From: Magnetococcus marinus MC-1
GTDB taxonomy: Bacteria > Pseudomonadota > Magnetococcia > Magnetococcales > Magnetococcaceae
NCBI RefSeq assembly: GCF_000014865.1
Contig: NC_008576.1
Coordinates: 2,819,501 to 2,883,500, forward strand
Direction: 5' to 3'
DNA: 64,000 nucleotides
The notes beneath the pieces were generated by a model. The model saw only the letters and a program-made list of their open reading frames with translations. It had not been told where the DNA came from and did no database searches. Positions 7,298 to 16,397 of the stretch are shown here, piece by piece. Each line of letters opens with the position of its first letter. Position 1 is the stretch's first letter. The position numbers and the translations under genes are program-made.

Positions 7298-10213
7298 CTA
7301 CTCCGACTCCGCTAGCCCCAGGTGACTCTTTTGATACCCTTCAAAAAACAGCGCCAATTCATCATACGGCATGGGTCTACTGTAAAAAAATCCCTGAACA
7401 TAATCACAGGCATGAAGATTGACCCGCTGCAATTGCTGGTCATTTTCAATCCCCTCTCCAATCACCCCAACACCCAGACTGTGCGCCATGCTGACAATGG
7501 CAGATACCATGGTCTCATCATCCTGACTGTTGGCAATACCATTGATAAAGGAGCGGTCTATCTTGAGCAAATCAATGGGAAATTGCTTAAGATAACCCAA
7601 GGAAGAATAACCCGTGCCAAAATCATCCAGCGCCACCCGAACACCCAACGCCTTAATCTCTTTAAGCATGTTTAATGTATGCTCTGGGTCACGGATCATG
7701 AGGCTTTCCGTGATCTCCAACATCAAGCTCTGGGGATTGATCTGATTCTCCTGCAAGGCAGCCTTAATTTGACCGACCAAGTGCCCCTCTTGAAACTGCC
7801 GCGCCGAGACGTTTACCGAAAAGGTAATGTCTGGATGCCCCTCACGCTGCCATTGTGCAATAACCCCAATAACGCTGCGCAACACCCATAATCCAATGGG
7901 CACAATCAAACCCGTCTCTTCAGCTACGGGAATAAATTGATCCGGATAGACAATCTCCCCCGCACTATTGCGCCACCTAATCAGCGCCTCAACCCCGGTT
8001 ATCAACCCACTGGATTGCTGCACATAGGGCTGATAGTGGATCCAAAACTGCCCCTCTTCCAAAGCAACCCGCAACGCTTGTTCAATCTTATGCAACTGTC
8101 TTGCATCCGCATTCATCTCAGCGGTGTAGAAACAAAAGCTGCCCCGTCCATTCTCCTTGGCGCGATACATGGCGACATCCGCATTTTTTACCAGATCCAT
8201 CATATTATCCGCATCCTCCGGATAAATGGTAATGCCGATGCTGGCCGAAATAAACAGCTCATGATCCTGGATACAATAGCGCTCTTCCAACTTATCAATC
8301 ATACCCTGCGCCAGCCGTGCCACCCCTTCGGGACCGTGCAGCTCGGGCAGTATCACCGTGAACTCATCCCCACCCAACCGGGCAATGGTATCCGACTCAC
8401 GCACGCAGTGCCCCAAACGGATCGCCACTTCGCGCAGCAATTGATCCCCAACATTATGACCCAGCGTATCATTAACAAACTTAAAGCGGTCGAGATCAAT
8501 AAACAGCAGCGCCACCTGCTGCCCAGAACGTTGGGACCGTTTCAGCTCCGTTTGCAGACGGTCGTGAAAAAGGTTACGGTTGGGCAGGTCAGTCAAAAAA
8601 TCATAATTGGCTTGGTGAAGAATGGTCTCTTCCGCCTGTTTCCGTTTGGTAATGTCACTAAAGGCCGCGACATATTGCACCGTCTCGCCCTTGTCATTCG
8701 TCACCGTCGCGATGGAGAGCCATTCAGGATAGGTTTCACCGCTTTTACGTCGGTTCCAGATCTCCCCCTCCCACGCACCATCCTGCTGCAAAGCGTGCCA
8801 CATCTGTGTATAGAATGGCGCATCGTGTCGGCCCGATTGCAACAAGTCAGGACCCTTGCCTAGCACCTCATCAAGTTGATAGCCGGTAATACGGCTAAAA
8901 GCTGGGTTAACCATCTCTATCTTGTTATCCCGCGACGAGATCATCAACGCCTCATTGGTCGTGCGGAACAACACCTGGGCCAACCGCAGATCATGCTCCC
9001 CTTTGCGGCGCTCGGTTATATCGTGTAAAACGCCATGGTATTGAACAACCTCTGCATGATCATCTTTGATGGGGAGCACGCAGCACTCAAACCATCGGGG
9101 TTCTTCACTGCCCAAGCACAAGCGAAACTCTAACTTGACCCAACGAGACGCATCCCCACCCGCAGCCAACAGGGCCTCCATCTGAGGGAGGTCTTCAGGA
9201 TTAACCAGCGGTTTTAACACCAATGATTTAAGCCCAGATTGCAAAATCCGATAACAATTTTCTGATACATAGCTCAGGGACCACTCTTCATCATTCTCCC
9301 AAGAGAGCACCACCGTGTGGCTTATTTCAATGATACGTGCCAACTCTTCGCGTTTTTCGGCAGCCTGTTTTAGGCTCTCCTCCCGCTCTAGGCGCAGCCC
9401 TTCGTTAATGGCAAATTGATCCCTAAAAACACGCAGAGCCTGACTAAGATCCCCCAACTCGGAACGGTCCATATCCTCAAGGGGCACATCCAAGTCGCCA
9501 TTGGCCAAGCGCAACATCGCTTGGCGGGTTTGGAAGAGAGGTCGCGTAATGCTACGGCCAATCTTTACCGAAATGGCCCAAACAACCAGTAGCGCGGTTA
9601 AAATGACCGCCATAAAAGCACTGGCCGCATCTTGGAAAATATGTTCTACATCATCAACATAGATCCCTGAGCCAACCATCCACCCCCAGGGCGCAAATTT
9701 TTCGACATAAGAAATTTTGGGTACGGCTTCTATGGACCCTGGCTTGGGCCATAAATACTCCACAAAACCACTACCCTGGCGCTGTACTACATCCACAAAG
9801 CGGGTAAACAAAAACACGCCATTGGCATCTTTTATGGTGGAAAGATCTTGACCATTTAGCTCTGGCCGCAGAGGGTGAACAACCATTTTTATATTTAAAT
9901 CATTGATCCAAAAATAATTTTCTTGCCCGTAGCGCATATGGGCAACCATATCTGCGGCTTGCTGCTGAGCATCCCTCAACGACAGGGTTCCGGCAACCAC
10001 CTGCGCTTGATACGCCGCCAGCGTAGAGACCACGACTTGGACCAGATGTTGCGTTTTATTTTTACGATCTTGCATCAGATTGCTATGCAGCTCTCGCAAA
10101 CCAAAACCACCCACAAACATAAGGGAAATGATGGCGCAACCAACCATGACCAGCATGCGATTATGTATGGTTATATGTTTAAATAATATTTTGTCACCAT
10201 ATTGAAAATCCAT
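7298..10213 (-). CDS. Cache-HAMP-PAS-PAS-GGDEF-EAL c-di-GMP protein
   Basis: 971 residues from the ATG at 10213, which has a run of G before it; an upstream in-frame ATG at 10264 is less likely. Order: membrane helix (about 17-40), periplasmic Cache domain with NYFWINDLNIKMVVHPLRPELNGQ, second helix near 195-215, HAMP, two PAS domains (about 300-530), GGDEF (about 545-700) with RESD I-site and intact GGDEF, EAL (about 715-960) with EALIRW, ITESL and DDFGTGYSSL. Both diguanylate cyclase and phosphodiesterase sites look complete, so net activity cannot be told from sequence. The Cache domain resembles small-ligand sensors of chemoreceptors. A 10-base inverted repeat lies about 240 bases upstream. 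Confidence 0.92.
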   Translation of the reverse strand: MDFQYGDKILFKHITIHNRMLVMVGCAIISLMFVGGFGLRELHSNLMQDRKNKTQHLVQVVVSTLAAYQAQVVAGTLSLRDAQQQAADMVAHMRYGQENYFWINDLNIKMVVHPLRPELNGQDLSTIKDANGVFLFTRFVDVVQRQGSGFVEYLWPKPGSIEAVPKISYVEKFAPWGWMVGSGIYVDDVEHIFQDAASAFMAVILTALLVVWAISVKIGRSITRPLFQTRQAMLRLANGDLDVPLEDMDRSELGDLSQALRVFRDQFAINEGLRLEREESLKQAAEKREELARIIEISHTVVLSWENDEEWSLSYVSENCYRILQSGLKSLVLKPLVNPEDLPQMEALLAAGGDASRWVKLEFRLCLGSEEPRWFECCVLPIKDDHAEVVQYHGVLHDITERRKGEHDLRLAQVLFRTTNEALMISSRDNKIEMVNPAFSRITGYQLDEVLGKGPDLLQSGRHDAPFYTQMWHALQQDGAWEGEIWNRRKSGETYPEWLSIATVTNDKGETVQYVAAFSDITKRKQAEETILHQANYDFLTDLPNRNLFHDRLQTELKRSQRSGQQVALLFIDLDRFKFVNDTLGHNVGDQLLREVAIRLGHCVRESDTIARLGGDEFTVILPELHGPEGVARLAQGMIDKLEERYCIQDHELFISASIGITIYPEDADNMMDLVKNADVAMYRAKENGRGSFCFYTAEMNADARQLHKIEQALRVALEEGQFWIHYQPYVQQSSGLITGVEALIRWRNSAGEIVYPDQFIPVAEETGLIVPIGLWVLRSVIGVIAQWQREGHPDITFSVNVSARQFQEGHLVGQIKAALQENQINPQSLMLEITESLMIRDPEHTLNMLKEIKALGVRVALDDFGTGYSSLGYLKQFPIDLLKIDRSFINGIANSQDDETMVSAIVSMAHSLGVGVIGEGIENDQQLQRVNLHACDYVQGFFYSRPMPYDELALFFEGYQKSHLGLAESE

Positions 10214-10443
10214 ACCCCCCCCATTTTTACAGCCACGTTGTGTAACCGTATCGTTTTCCCCCAATCACTGTAAAACATTAACCCGCAGGGGTCCAATCAA
10301 TCCTGCTGGCTTACGGATAACCGGCACAAATAAGGATTTCGGGTACACCCACACAGGGTTAAGATCGAACCAAAGTCCCATTATTTTGGACGGGGAATTT
10401 TGATCGCATCAGCAGCGCAAGCTTGCCTTAGTCTCTATTATAA

Positions 10444-10476
10444 AAAGTGTAAACAAATCCATGTTTTTTACACTTT
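10444..10476. promoter_or_regulatory. inverted repeat upstream of GGDEF-EAL gene
   Basis: AAAGTGTAAA at 10444-10453 is repeated in inverted form as TTTACACTTT at 10467-10476 (10-base arms, 13-base gap). It sits in an AT-rich stretch upstream of the minus-strand GGDEF-EAL gene and could be an operator. The bound protein is unknown. Confidence 0.4.
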
Positions 10477-10534
10477 AACTTTGTGAAATTCTATTAAAAG
10501 ATTTTTGCAAGCCCCCAACTTGGGCATTTGGGCA

Positions 10535-10582
10535 CAAAAAAACCCCTTGATCTAGAACTTTCGTTCCATCAAGGGGTTTTTA
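10535..10582 (-). terminator. terminator after tRNA-Ser(GCT)
   Basis: Minus strand: CCCCTTGA / TCAAGGGG stem followed by seven or more T, just past the CCA end of the tRNA. The loop contains a second small complementarity (GGAACGAAAGTTC). Clear intrinsic terminator. Confidence 0.85.
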
Positions 10583-10585
10583 TTC

Positions 10586-10675
10586 TGGCGGAGAGGGAGG
10601 GATTCGAACCCTCGATACCCTTACGAGTATAACACCTTAGCAGGGTGCCGCCTTCAGCCGCTCGGCCACCTCTCC
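10586..10675 (-). tRNA. tRNA-Ser(GCT)
   Basis: 90-base type II tRNA with encoded CCA. Acceptor GGAGAGG/CCTCTCC, anticodon loop CTGCTAA (anticodon GCT), T loop GGTTCGAATCC, long variable arm. It shares its acceptor and T arms with the tRNA-Ser(GGA) 4.5 kb away on the same strand. Confidence 0.95.
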
Positions 10676-10927
10676 TTCCCAGGGGGACAGGTTGGTTATT
10701 TAAGCCGAGGCGGAGCGTCGTGTCAAGCGCTCAATTATTTTTTTTTCACCTTGCGCCTTCCCCCTGTCACACCCCTCAATCTTATCTTCACCAAGCTGTT
10801 CCACACCCTCCGTTTTGTGACATTTTAGTGTCTTATTTTTTAAAGCGTTACCAACAAACGTGTCGGCGTGTGCTTTTTTTTCTTGCAGATCATACCCAAG
10901 CCATTGTATTAATTTGGGCCTCGTTGG

Positions 10928-11004
<77 letters not shown>

Positions 11005-11026
11005 TCTTTTTCGTAAATGTCTCTTC

Positions 11027-11102
11027 GGGGGTGTAGCTCAGCTGGGAGAGCACCTGCTTTGCAAGCAGGACGTCATCGGTTCGATCCCGTTCACCTCCAC
11101 CA
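11027..11102 (+). tRNA. tRNA-Ala(TGC)
   Basis: 76-base tRNA with encoded CCA. Acceptor GGGGGTG/CACCTCC with one G-T pair, anticodon loop TTTGCAA (TGC), T loop GGTTCGATCCC. Transcribed with tRNA-Ile and followed by an intrinsic terminator. Confidence 0.96.
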
Positions 11103-11116
11103 TTTTAAATACATCT

Positions 11117-11144
11117 AAAGCCTGATTTATCAGGCTTTTTTTGT
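11117..11144 (+). terminator. terminator after tRNA-Ile/tRNA-Ala
   Basis: AAAGCCTGATTTATCAGGCTTTTTTT: a 7-base stem (AGCCTGA/TCAGGCT) with a 4-base loop and a T run, 15 bases past the tRNA-Ala CCA. Confidence 0.9.
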
Positions 11145-11313
11145 GCCCAATGCAAAATTTGAAAAGCTGTAAACTTGCCACCCCGCCCTCTCCTGCCTTA
11201 TTTCTACCACAGATCACAAAATACCTCTTTCCTAAGCACACCAAAATTTTCTACACTGAGCCTGAAGTACGCATTTTTTATTGACATCTCATTGAAAGAA
11301 ATTAGGTTACGCT

Positions 11314-11670
11314 ATGCTAGGCAATCACGCCCCGCTGCTGATCACTGACCAAGGTGACTTTAGCCTACGCTTGCAACGGAGCATGCACGCCCTACACAAG
11401 CCTGTCACCCTCTCAAGCTGGGCAGAGGTGATCCAAGAGCCTGCGTCCTACACAGACAGATGGCTGCTTCTACACAATCCTCCCAGCGCTCTACCTGAAC
11501 CACTGCTCAAACATGCCAGCCACACCCTCATTTTACTGGATCACGCCAACCCCGAACAGCAACTGGCTTGGCATAAACAGGGCTTTACTCGCCTCTTAGG
11601 TGACGCCCAAGACCCTGCATTTCCACCATTGCTGGCCTACCACCTGAGCCAAATTAAACCCATAAATTAA
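11314..11670 (+). CDS. short receiver-like protein or N-terminus of split kinase
   Basis: 118 residues beginning MLGNHAPLLITDQGDFSLRLQRSMHALHKPVTLSSW. The pattern (hydrophobic strand with ITDQGD, then RWLLLHNPP, then HTLILLDHA, then GFTRLLGDAQDPAFPPLLAYHL) is that of a degenerate response-regulator receiver; the usual phospho-Asp is not evident. It stops at 11668-11670. The +1-shifted frame right after the stop is open and codes PAS-like sequence leading into the large kinase that starts formally at 11834. The gene may therefore be the front end of that kinase, separated by a frameshift, or an independent small protein. Confidence 0.55.
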   Translation: MLGNHAPLLITDQGDFSLRLQRSMHALHKPVTLSSWAEVIQEPASYTDRWLLLHNPPSALPEPLLKHASHTLILLDHANPEQQLAWHKQGFTRLLGDAQDPAFPPLLAYHLSQIKPIN

Positions 11671-14600
11671 GACACCATCCCCAGCCCAACTCATCGAGTT
11701 ATCTGAAATCCAGCAGCTCCTGCCCATTATCAACCTTGGTTCTTGGTGGTGCGACAGAGAGCGTAAGCACACCTCCTGGTCAACTGAGACTTATACCATA
11801 TTAGGCCAGTTCCAAGAACACTACCACCCAACCATGGAGAGCTTTGCCCAACTGGCTATCCCCCAAGATCGTCCCGCCATTCTCCAAGCCATGGCCCAAG
11901 CTTGGCAAAATCCAGGTCAGCCCGTGGAGGTTGAGTTTCATGTGGAAATTGGGGAGATCTGGACCAAAGTCATCCGCTGCGTCATGCAGAGCACACCTCG
12001 TCCATCCGGTTCACCCCAACGCCTGTTTGGTTCCGTGCAAAACATCACCCTGCTACGCAAAATTGGCGATGCCTTGGTTCACAGTGAAGAGCGCCTTAAC
12101 CTTATCCTAGAGGGTGCGCAAGAGGGGATGTGGGAGTGGGATATTGCCAGCGGAGCGCTCTATTTTAGTTGCCACTGGGAACGCATGCTCGGCTTTGAGC
12201 CGGGTGAAATTCCCCACACCTACCAAGCTTGGATAACGCAAATTCACCCTGACGATAAAACCGCCACCCTAGAGGCTCTGGAACAGCACTTACAGGGACA
12301 CACCCAACATTTTGAAATTGAACACCGCCAGCACACCAAAAAAGGCACATGGCTCTGGCTGCTCACCCGGGGTAAAGTGGTACAGTGGGGAGATCAGCAG
12401 ACCCCTTTGCGTATGATGGGCACCCAAATGAACGTCACCGACCGCATACGCGGTGAACAGGCCCTGCGCTTTGCTCACACCCAACTCAAGCAGCAAGAAC
12501 GCCTTTTCCATGACTATTTTGCCCACGGCGTGGTAGGCATGGCGATTACCACCCCGGACCGCCTGTTTTTACATGCCAACAAACAACTTTGCGTGCTGCT
12601 GGAGTGCCAGCCTAAGGCGCTGCTTAATACCCCCATTGATCAGTGGCTCGACCCCCGCCATCGTGATTATTATATTGATCAATATGAGAGACTTGTACGA
12701 CACCTCACTGAAAATTTTGAATTAGAGCTCCCCCTCTGCACCGCGTTGGGTCGTCGGGTTTCGGTCAACCTCTCCACCCGTGCTTTATGGGATACATCGG
12801 GACGTATTACCCACTGCATACACACCGCTGTGGACCTAAGCGAACATAATCACATCATTGCCCAAGTAAAGGAGAGTGAAAAAAGGTTCCGCGCCATTTT
12901 TGAGCACGCAGGCTTGGCCGTGGCACAAGGGGATATCCATGGTACCATTATAAAAGTAAACAGCGCGTACGCTAACTTGCTGGGCTACAGCCCAGACGAA
13001 CTGGTAGGGCGCTCATTACAGTCGCTCACACACCCCAGCGATTTTCCTGAAAATTTATCTTTATTGCATGATCTGGCTAAAAAAAAGCGCAGTGTGTATA
13101 CCCTTGAAAAACGGATTCTCCATAAAGATGGTAGTTGGATATGGGTTGAGAGTACCGTCACAGCTCTGACCAACGCCATGGATGAGCCTGAATTTTTGAT
13201 TAATATGACGAGGGATATTACCGATCGGCGGCGGGCTGAGGCCGCTCTGGTAGAAAGCGAACAGCGTTATCGGCAACTTTTTCAACGCAATAAAGCGGTT
13301 GAGCTGTTAATTGATCCCGTTAACGGCCAAATCGTCGATGCCAACATGGCCGCGGCAGACTATTATGGCTACAGTTGCGATACCTTACGCCAAATGAACA
13401 TCGCGCAGATCAACATTCTCACACGGGACGAAATTGAGCAGGAAATGCTGCGGGCCGAGCAGGAAAATCGCAACCATTTCCAGTTCCGCCATCGCCTTAG
13501 CAGCGGTGAGGTGCGTGATGTTGAAATTCACTCGGGACCGGTGGAGATCCAAGGACGTGCCCTACTTTATTCGATTGTACATGACATTACCGAGCGGCGG
13601 CGTATTGAAGCGGCATTAAGCCACAACCGACATCAGCTCGAAGCCTCCCATGGGCGTCTTATTACGATTTTGGATAGTTTACAATCAATTGTCTATGTCG
13701 CCGACCCGCAAACTGGAGAGATACTCTACCACAACCGATATTTATTCGATATTGCGGGTAATTTGAAAGGGGAACGTGAGGAGCTGCTCTACCCAAACAA
13801 AAAGCGTCTCTCGCAAGGCACACCAGCTTCCCGCAGCCGGGGCCGCAACCATGCTCAGAGCTGGGAGTATTGCAGCCCCATCAACCACCGTTGGTACTCG
13901 GCCCACTCCCAGCCCATCACCTGGGTGGATGGCCGCACCGTGCGGCTAGAGGTCGCCACGGATATCAACTCCCTGAAACAGAGCGAGCAGGCGCTGTTGC
14001 AAGCCAAAGAGTTGGCGGAGAGTGCCAACCGAGCCAAAAGCGATTTTTTGGCCACCATGAGCCATGACATCCGCACCCCCATGAACGCGGTATTGGGTAT
14101 GGTCGAGCTGTTGGGTGAATCTTCCCTGGACCCAGAGCAGAGCCATTATCTGAAAATTATTCGCCGCGCGGGTTCTACCCTACTCTCACTCATCAATGAC
14201 ATTTTAGATCTTTCCAAAATCGAAGCGGGGCAGCTTAAATTGGAGTTGGACGACTTCACCTTGGCAGAAACGGTGGAGCATGTGATGGACATTCTGCGTC
14301 ATAAGGCCAGTGAAAAGGGGTTGCAACTCCAAACCCATCTGCACATCCCCCCGCAACAAAGGGTGCGGGGGGATGCCCAACGCTTACGTCAGATTTTACT
14401 TAATTTACTAGGTAATGCCGTTAAATTTACCCAGCAGGGCAGTGTCTCCCTAACCTTACAGCAACAACCTGATGGCCAATACTCTTTCCAAGTAGCCGAC
14501 ACGGGGCCAGGGATCGCCCCCCACCGGCAGAAGATCATTTTTGAACCCTTTGTCCAAGAAGAGAGTGGCACCCATCGCCATTTTGGCGGCAGTGGCTTGG

Positions 14601-15196
14601 GTTTAAGCATCTGCCATAAACTGGTGACGGCCATGCGGGGCACACTTTGGCTAAAGAGCCAATTGGGTCATGGCAGCATTTTTTACTTCACCCTTCCCCT
14701 CGCTACGGCTATGGAGCCAGCCCCCGACGAAGTTTCACCGCAGAGCGTTTTACACGCACCTGTGAGCCTTACGCAACTGGTAAACAAGCGTTTACTGGTG
14801 GTGGATGATGCCGAGGATAACCGTAATTTAATTCAAGCTTTTTTAAAGAGTTGTCAAATGCAGATCCAGATGGCCGAAGATGGTGAGCAAGCCGTACGTC
14901 TGTGCCAAGAGCAACGCTTTGACCTGATTTTGATGGATATACAGATGCCTATCATGAATGGGCTCGAAGCAACCCGCTTGATCCGCCAGCATGAGCAAAT
15001 GCAGCATAAATCCCGCACCCCCATTATTGCCCTCAGTGCCCATGCCATGCTTGATGTTAACAATGATGCCTTGGCGGCTGGTTGCGACCTGCATTTATCT
15101 AAACCCATTGCCAAAAAACGGCTACTGGAAGCGCTCTGTCATCAACTGTGTCCCGTTGTACCTACCCATAATGATGATGCGCCACCCCTCCCTTAG
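11666..15196 (+). CDS. multi-PAS hybrid histidine kinase (5' end uncertain)
   Basis: The first ATG is at 11834 (1,120 residues), but the frame is open from about 11666 and the codons between encode the front of a PAS domain (LSEIQQLLPIINLGSWWCDRE), so a true protein start at 11834 would cut a domain. No ATG, GTG or TTG exists in that upstream part. Counting from 11834: six PAS/PAC units in series (to about 720), HisKA with SHDIRTPMNAVLGMVELL, HATPase with NLLGNAVKFT and DTGPGIAP, and a C-terminal receiver with VDDAEDN, LILMDIQMP and the Lys in LSKP. No membrane helix is visible, so it senses a cytoplasmic signal. No response regulator gene adjoins it. Confidence 0.85.
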   Translation: MKTPSPAQLIELSEIQQLLPIINLGSWWCDRERKHTSWSTETYTILGQFQEHYHPTMESFAQLAIPQDRPAILQAMAQAWQNPGQPVEVEFHVEIGEIWTKVIRCVMQSTPRPSGSPQRLFGSVQNITLLRKIGDALVHSEERLNLILEGAQEGMWEWDIASGALYFSCHWERMLGFEPGEIPHTYQAWITQIHPDDKTATLEALEQHLQGHTQHFEIEHRQHTKKGTWLWLLTRGKVVQWGDQQTPLRMMGTQMNVTDRIRGEQALRFAHTQLKQQERLFHDYFAHGVVGMAITTPDRLFLHANKQLCVLLECQPKALLNTPIDQWLDPRHRDYYIDQYERLVRHLTENFELELPLCTALGRRVSVNLSTRALWDTSGRITHCIHTAVDLSEHNHIIAQVKESEKRFRAIFEHAGLAVAQGDIHGTIIKVNSAYANLLGYSPDELVGRSLQSLTHPSDFPENLSLLHDLAKKKRSVYTLEKRILHKDGSWIWVESTVTALTNAMDEPEFLINMTRDITDRRRAEAALVESEQRYRQLFQRNKAVELLIDPVNGQIVDANMAAADYYGYSCDTLRQMNIAQINILTRDEIEQEMLRAEQENRNHFQFRHRLSSGEVRDVEIHSGPVEIQGRALLYSIVHDITERRRIEAALSHNRHQLEASHGRLITILDSLQSIVYVADPQTGEILYHNRYLFDIAGNLKGEREELLYPNKKRLSQGTPASRSRGRNHAQSWEYCSPINHRWYSAHSQPITWVDGRTVRLEVATDINSLKQSEQALLQAKELAESANRAKSDFLATMSHDIRTPMNAVLGMVELLGESSLDPEQSHYLKIIRRAGSTLLSLINDILDLSKIEAGQLKLELDDFTLAETVEHVMDILRHKASEKGLQLQTHLHIPPQQRVRGDAQRLRQILLNLLGNAVKFTQQGSVSLTLQQQPDGQYSFQVADTGPGIAPHRQKIIFEPFVQEESGTHRHFGGSGLGLSICHKLVTAMRGTLWLKSQLGHGSIFYFTLPLATAMEPAPDEVSPQSVLHAPVSLTQLVNKRLLVVDDAEDNRNLIQAFLKSCQMQIQMAEDGEQAVRLCQEQRFDLILMDIQMPIMNGLEATRLIRQHEQMQHKSRTPIIALSAHAMLDVNNDALAAGCDLHLSKPIAKKRLLEALCHQLCPVVPTHNDDAPPLP

Positions 15197-15504
15197 CGGC
15201 CACCGCCGGGGACCCTACTTCTCCCTAAAAAAGTCCGTTTGCCGCCACGACAGGGTGGTGCACGCCAGTTGATGTTGCGTGGGTTTCGGTGTCTCCTATC
15301 TTTTCCATTGGATTTTTGCTTGTCCCATGACACCACTCCGGGTAACGTACCTCCCAACGGAGGGGCCTTCCCTCGACGCCGTAGTGTAAAACAATGGTCG
15401 CTTAGTTGCGCTTGCCCATCATGCCCGTTTGGTTAAACTGGCTTTTATGCAATGGACCCTACCTACCCCTGTACAGTACGGCATTTTGTGTTGGAAGCAG
15501 AATA

Positions 15505-16302
15505 ATGAATAGACCGTCCCCAAATAGCTTTTCATCATCGAACAACCCCATTGCCCTACCTCGGGAGGGGACGAGCACTCTACCAACGCACCGTGTGGAG
15601 CGACATAACCAGCCCCCTCAAGGCTGTCTACCGGTGATTCCAGACTACCTGCAAAAAACCTATTGGTGGGCCTATTTACACCCTAATGCGGTGCGTTTTT
15701 TTGAACGCCAATGGTTGGTTAATCTTATTTTATGGGGCAATTTTGCGAAGTTACGTGATGCAGCGATTGAGTCGATGCAGCCCAACCTAGGGGGAAAAAC
15801 CTTACAGGTCGCGTGTGTTTATGGGGATTTTACCCACCGCATCATCCAGCAAATGCCCAAGACGGGGCTGCTTGAGGTGGTGGATGTGGCCCCCGTTCAA
15901 TTGGATAATCTTGAAAAAAAACTGGGGGATATCCCGCCCCATGTCCACCTTTCTTTACAGGACTCCAGCAGCTTAACCTATGCTGATGGCAGTTTTGAAA
16001 ATGTCTTGCTGTTTTTTCTTTTACATGAACAACCTGAGCAGGTGCGGGCCCAAACGGTTAAAGAGGCTTTCCGAGTGGTCAAGCCCGGTGGTAAAGTGAT
16101 CTTTGTCGATTATCATCAGCCGGTAAAGCACAACCCGTTCCGCTACGTAATGTGGCCGATCCTAAAATGGCTGGAGCCCTATGCCCTAGCCGTTTGGGAT
16201 AAAGAGATCGCCAGTTGGATACCCGAGGGCAAAGCCCCGGCAACGCTGCGCAAGACCACCTATTTTGGCGGACTCTACCAAAGGGTCGTGTGTGACTGTT
16301 AG
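15505..16302 (+). CDS. rquA: rhodoquinone biosynthesis methyltransferase-like RquA
   Basis: 265 residues from the ATG at 15505; the longer frame from 15406 is unsupported. The body begins YWWAYLHPNAVRFFERQWLVNLILWGNFAKLRDAA, followed by a methyltransferase-type core with VACVYGDFTHRI at motif I, VVDVAPVQLDNL, VLLFFLLHEQPEQVR and EAFRVVKPGGKVIFVDYHQP. This set, including the VACVYG(D/N)xT version of the SAM motif, is what I know from RquA of Rhodospirillum rubrum. RquA replaces a ubiquinone methoxy group by an amino group to give rhodoquinone, used in anaerobic fumarate reduction. It is an isolated gene here; the roughly 300 bases upstream hold no clear gene. Confidence 0.85.
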   Translation: MNRPSPNSFSSSNNPIALPREGTSTLPTHRVERHNQPPQGCLPVIPDYLQKTYWWAYLHPNAVRFFERQWLVNLILWGNFAKLRDAAIESMQPNLGGKTLQVACVYGDFTHRIIQQMPKTGLLEVVDVAPVQLDNLEKKLGDIPPHVHLSLQDSSSLTYADGSFENVLLFFLLHEQPEQVRAQTVKEAFRVVKPGGKVIFVDYHQPVKHNPFRYVMWPILKWLEPYALAVWDKEIASWIPEGKAPATLRKTTYFGGLYQRVVCDC

Positions 16303-16397
16303 CGGGTCACAGGGTGTGTTGCGCTTTACCGAACAGATAAACGGCATCAAGGGCACGCTGGCCCTTGGTGCCGTTTGAGTGTTTAACCGCAACCTTT

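Noticed and set aside
7937-8863. 308-codon plus-strand frame
   Set aside because: Lies antisense within the GGDEF-EAL gene, whose domains are fully recognisable.
11038-11244. 68-codon minus-strand frame with VNGIEPMTSCLQSRCS
   Set aside because: Antisense to tRNA-Ala, the same kind of artefact.
15197-15504. Short plus-strand frames before rquA
   Set aside because: No family likeness; the longer rquA frame from 15406 adds residues unlike RquA.
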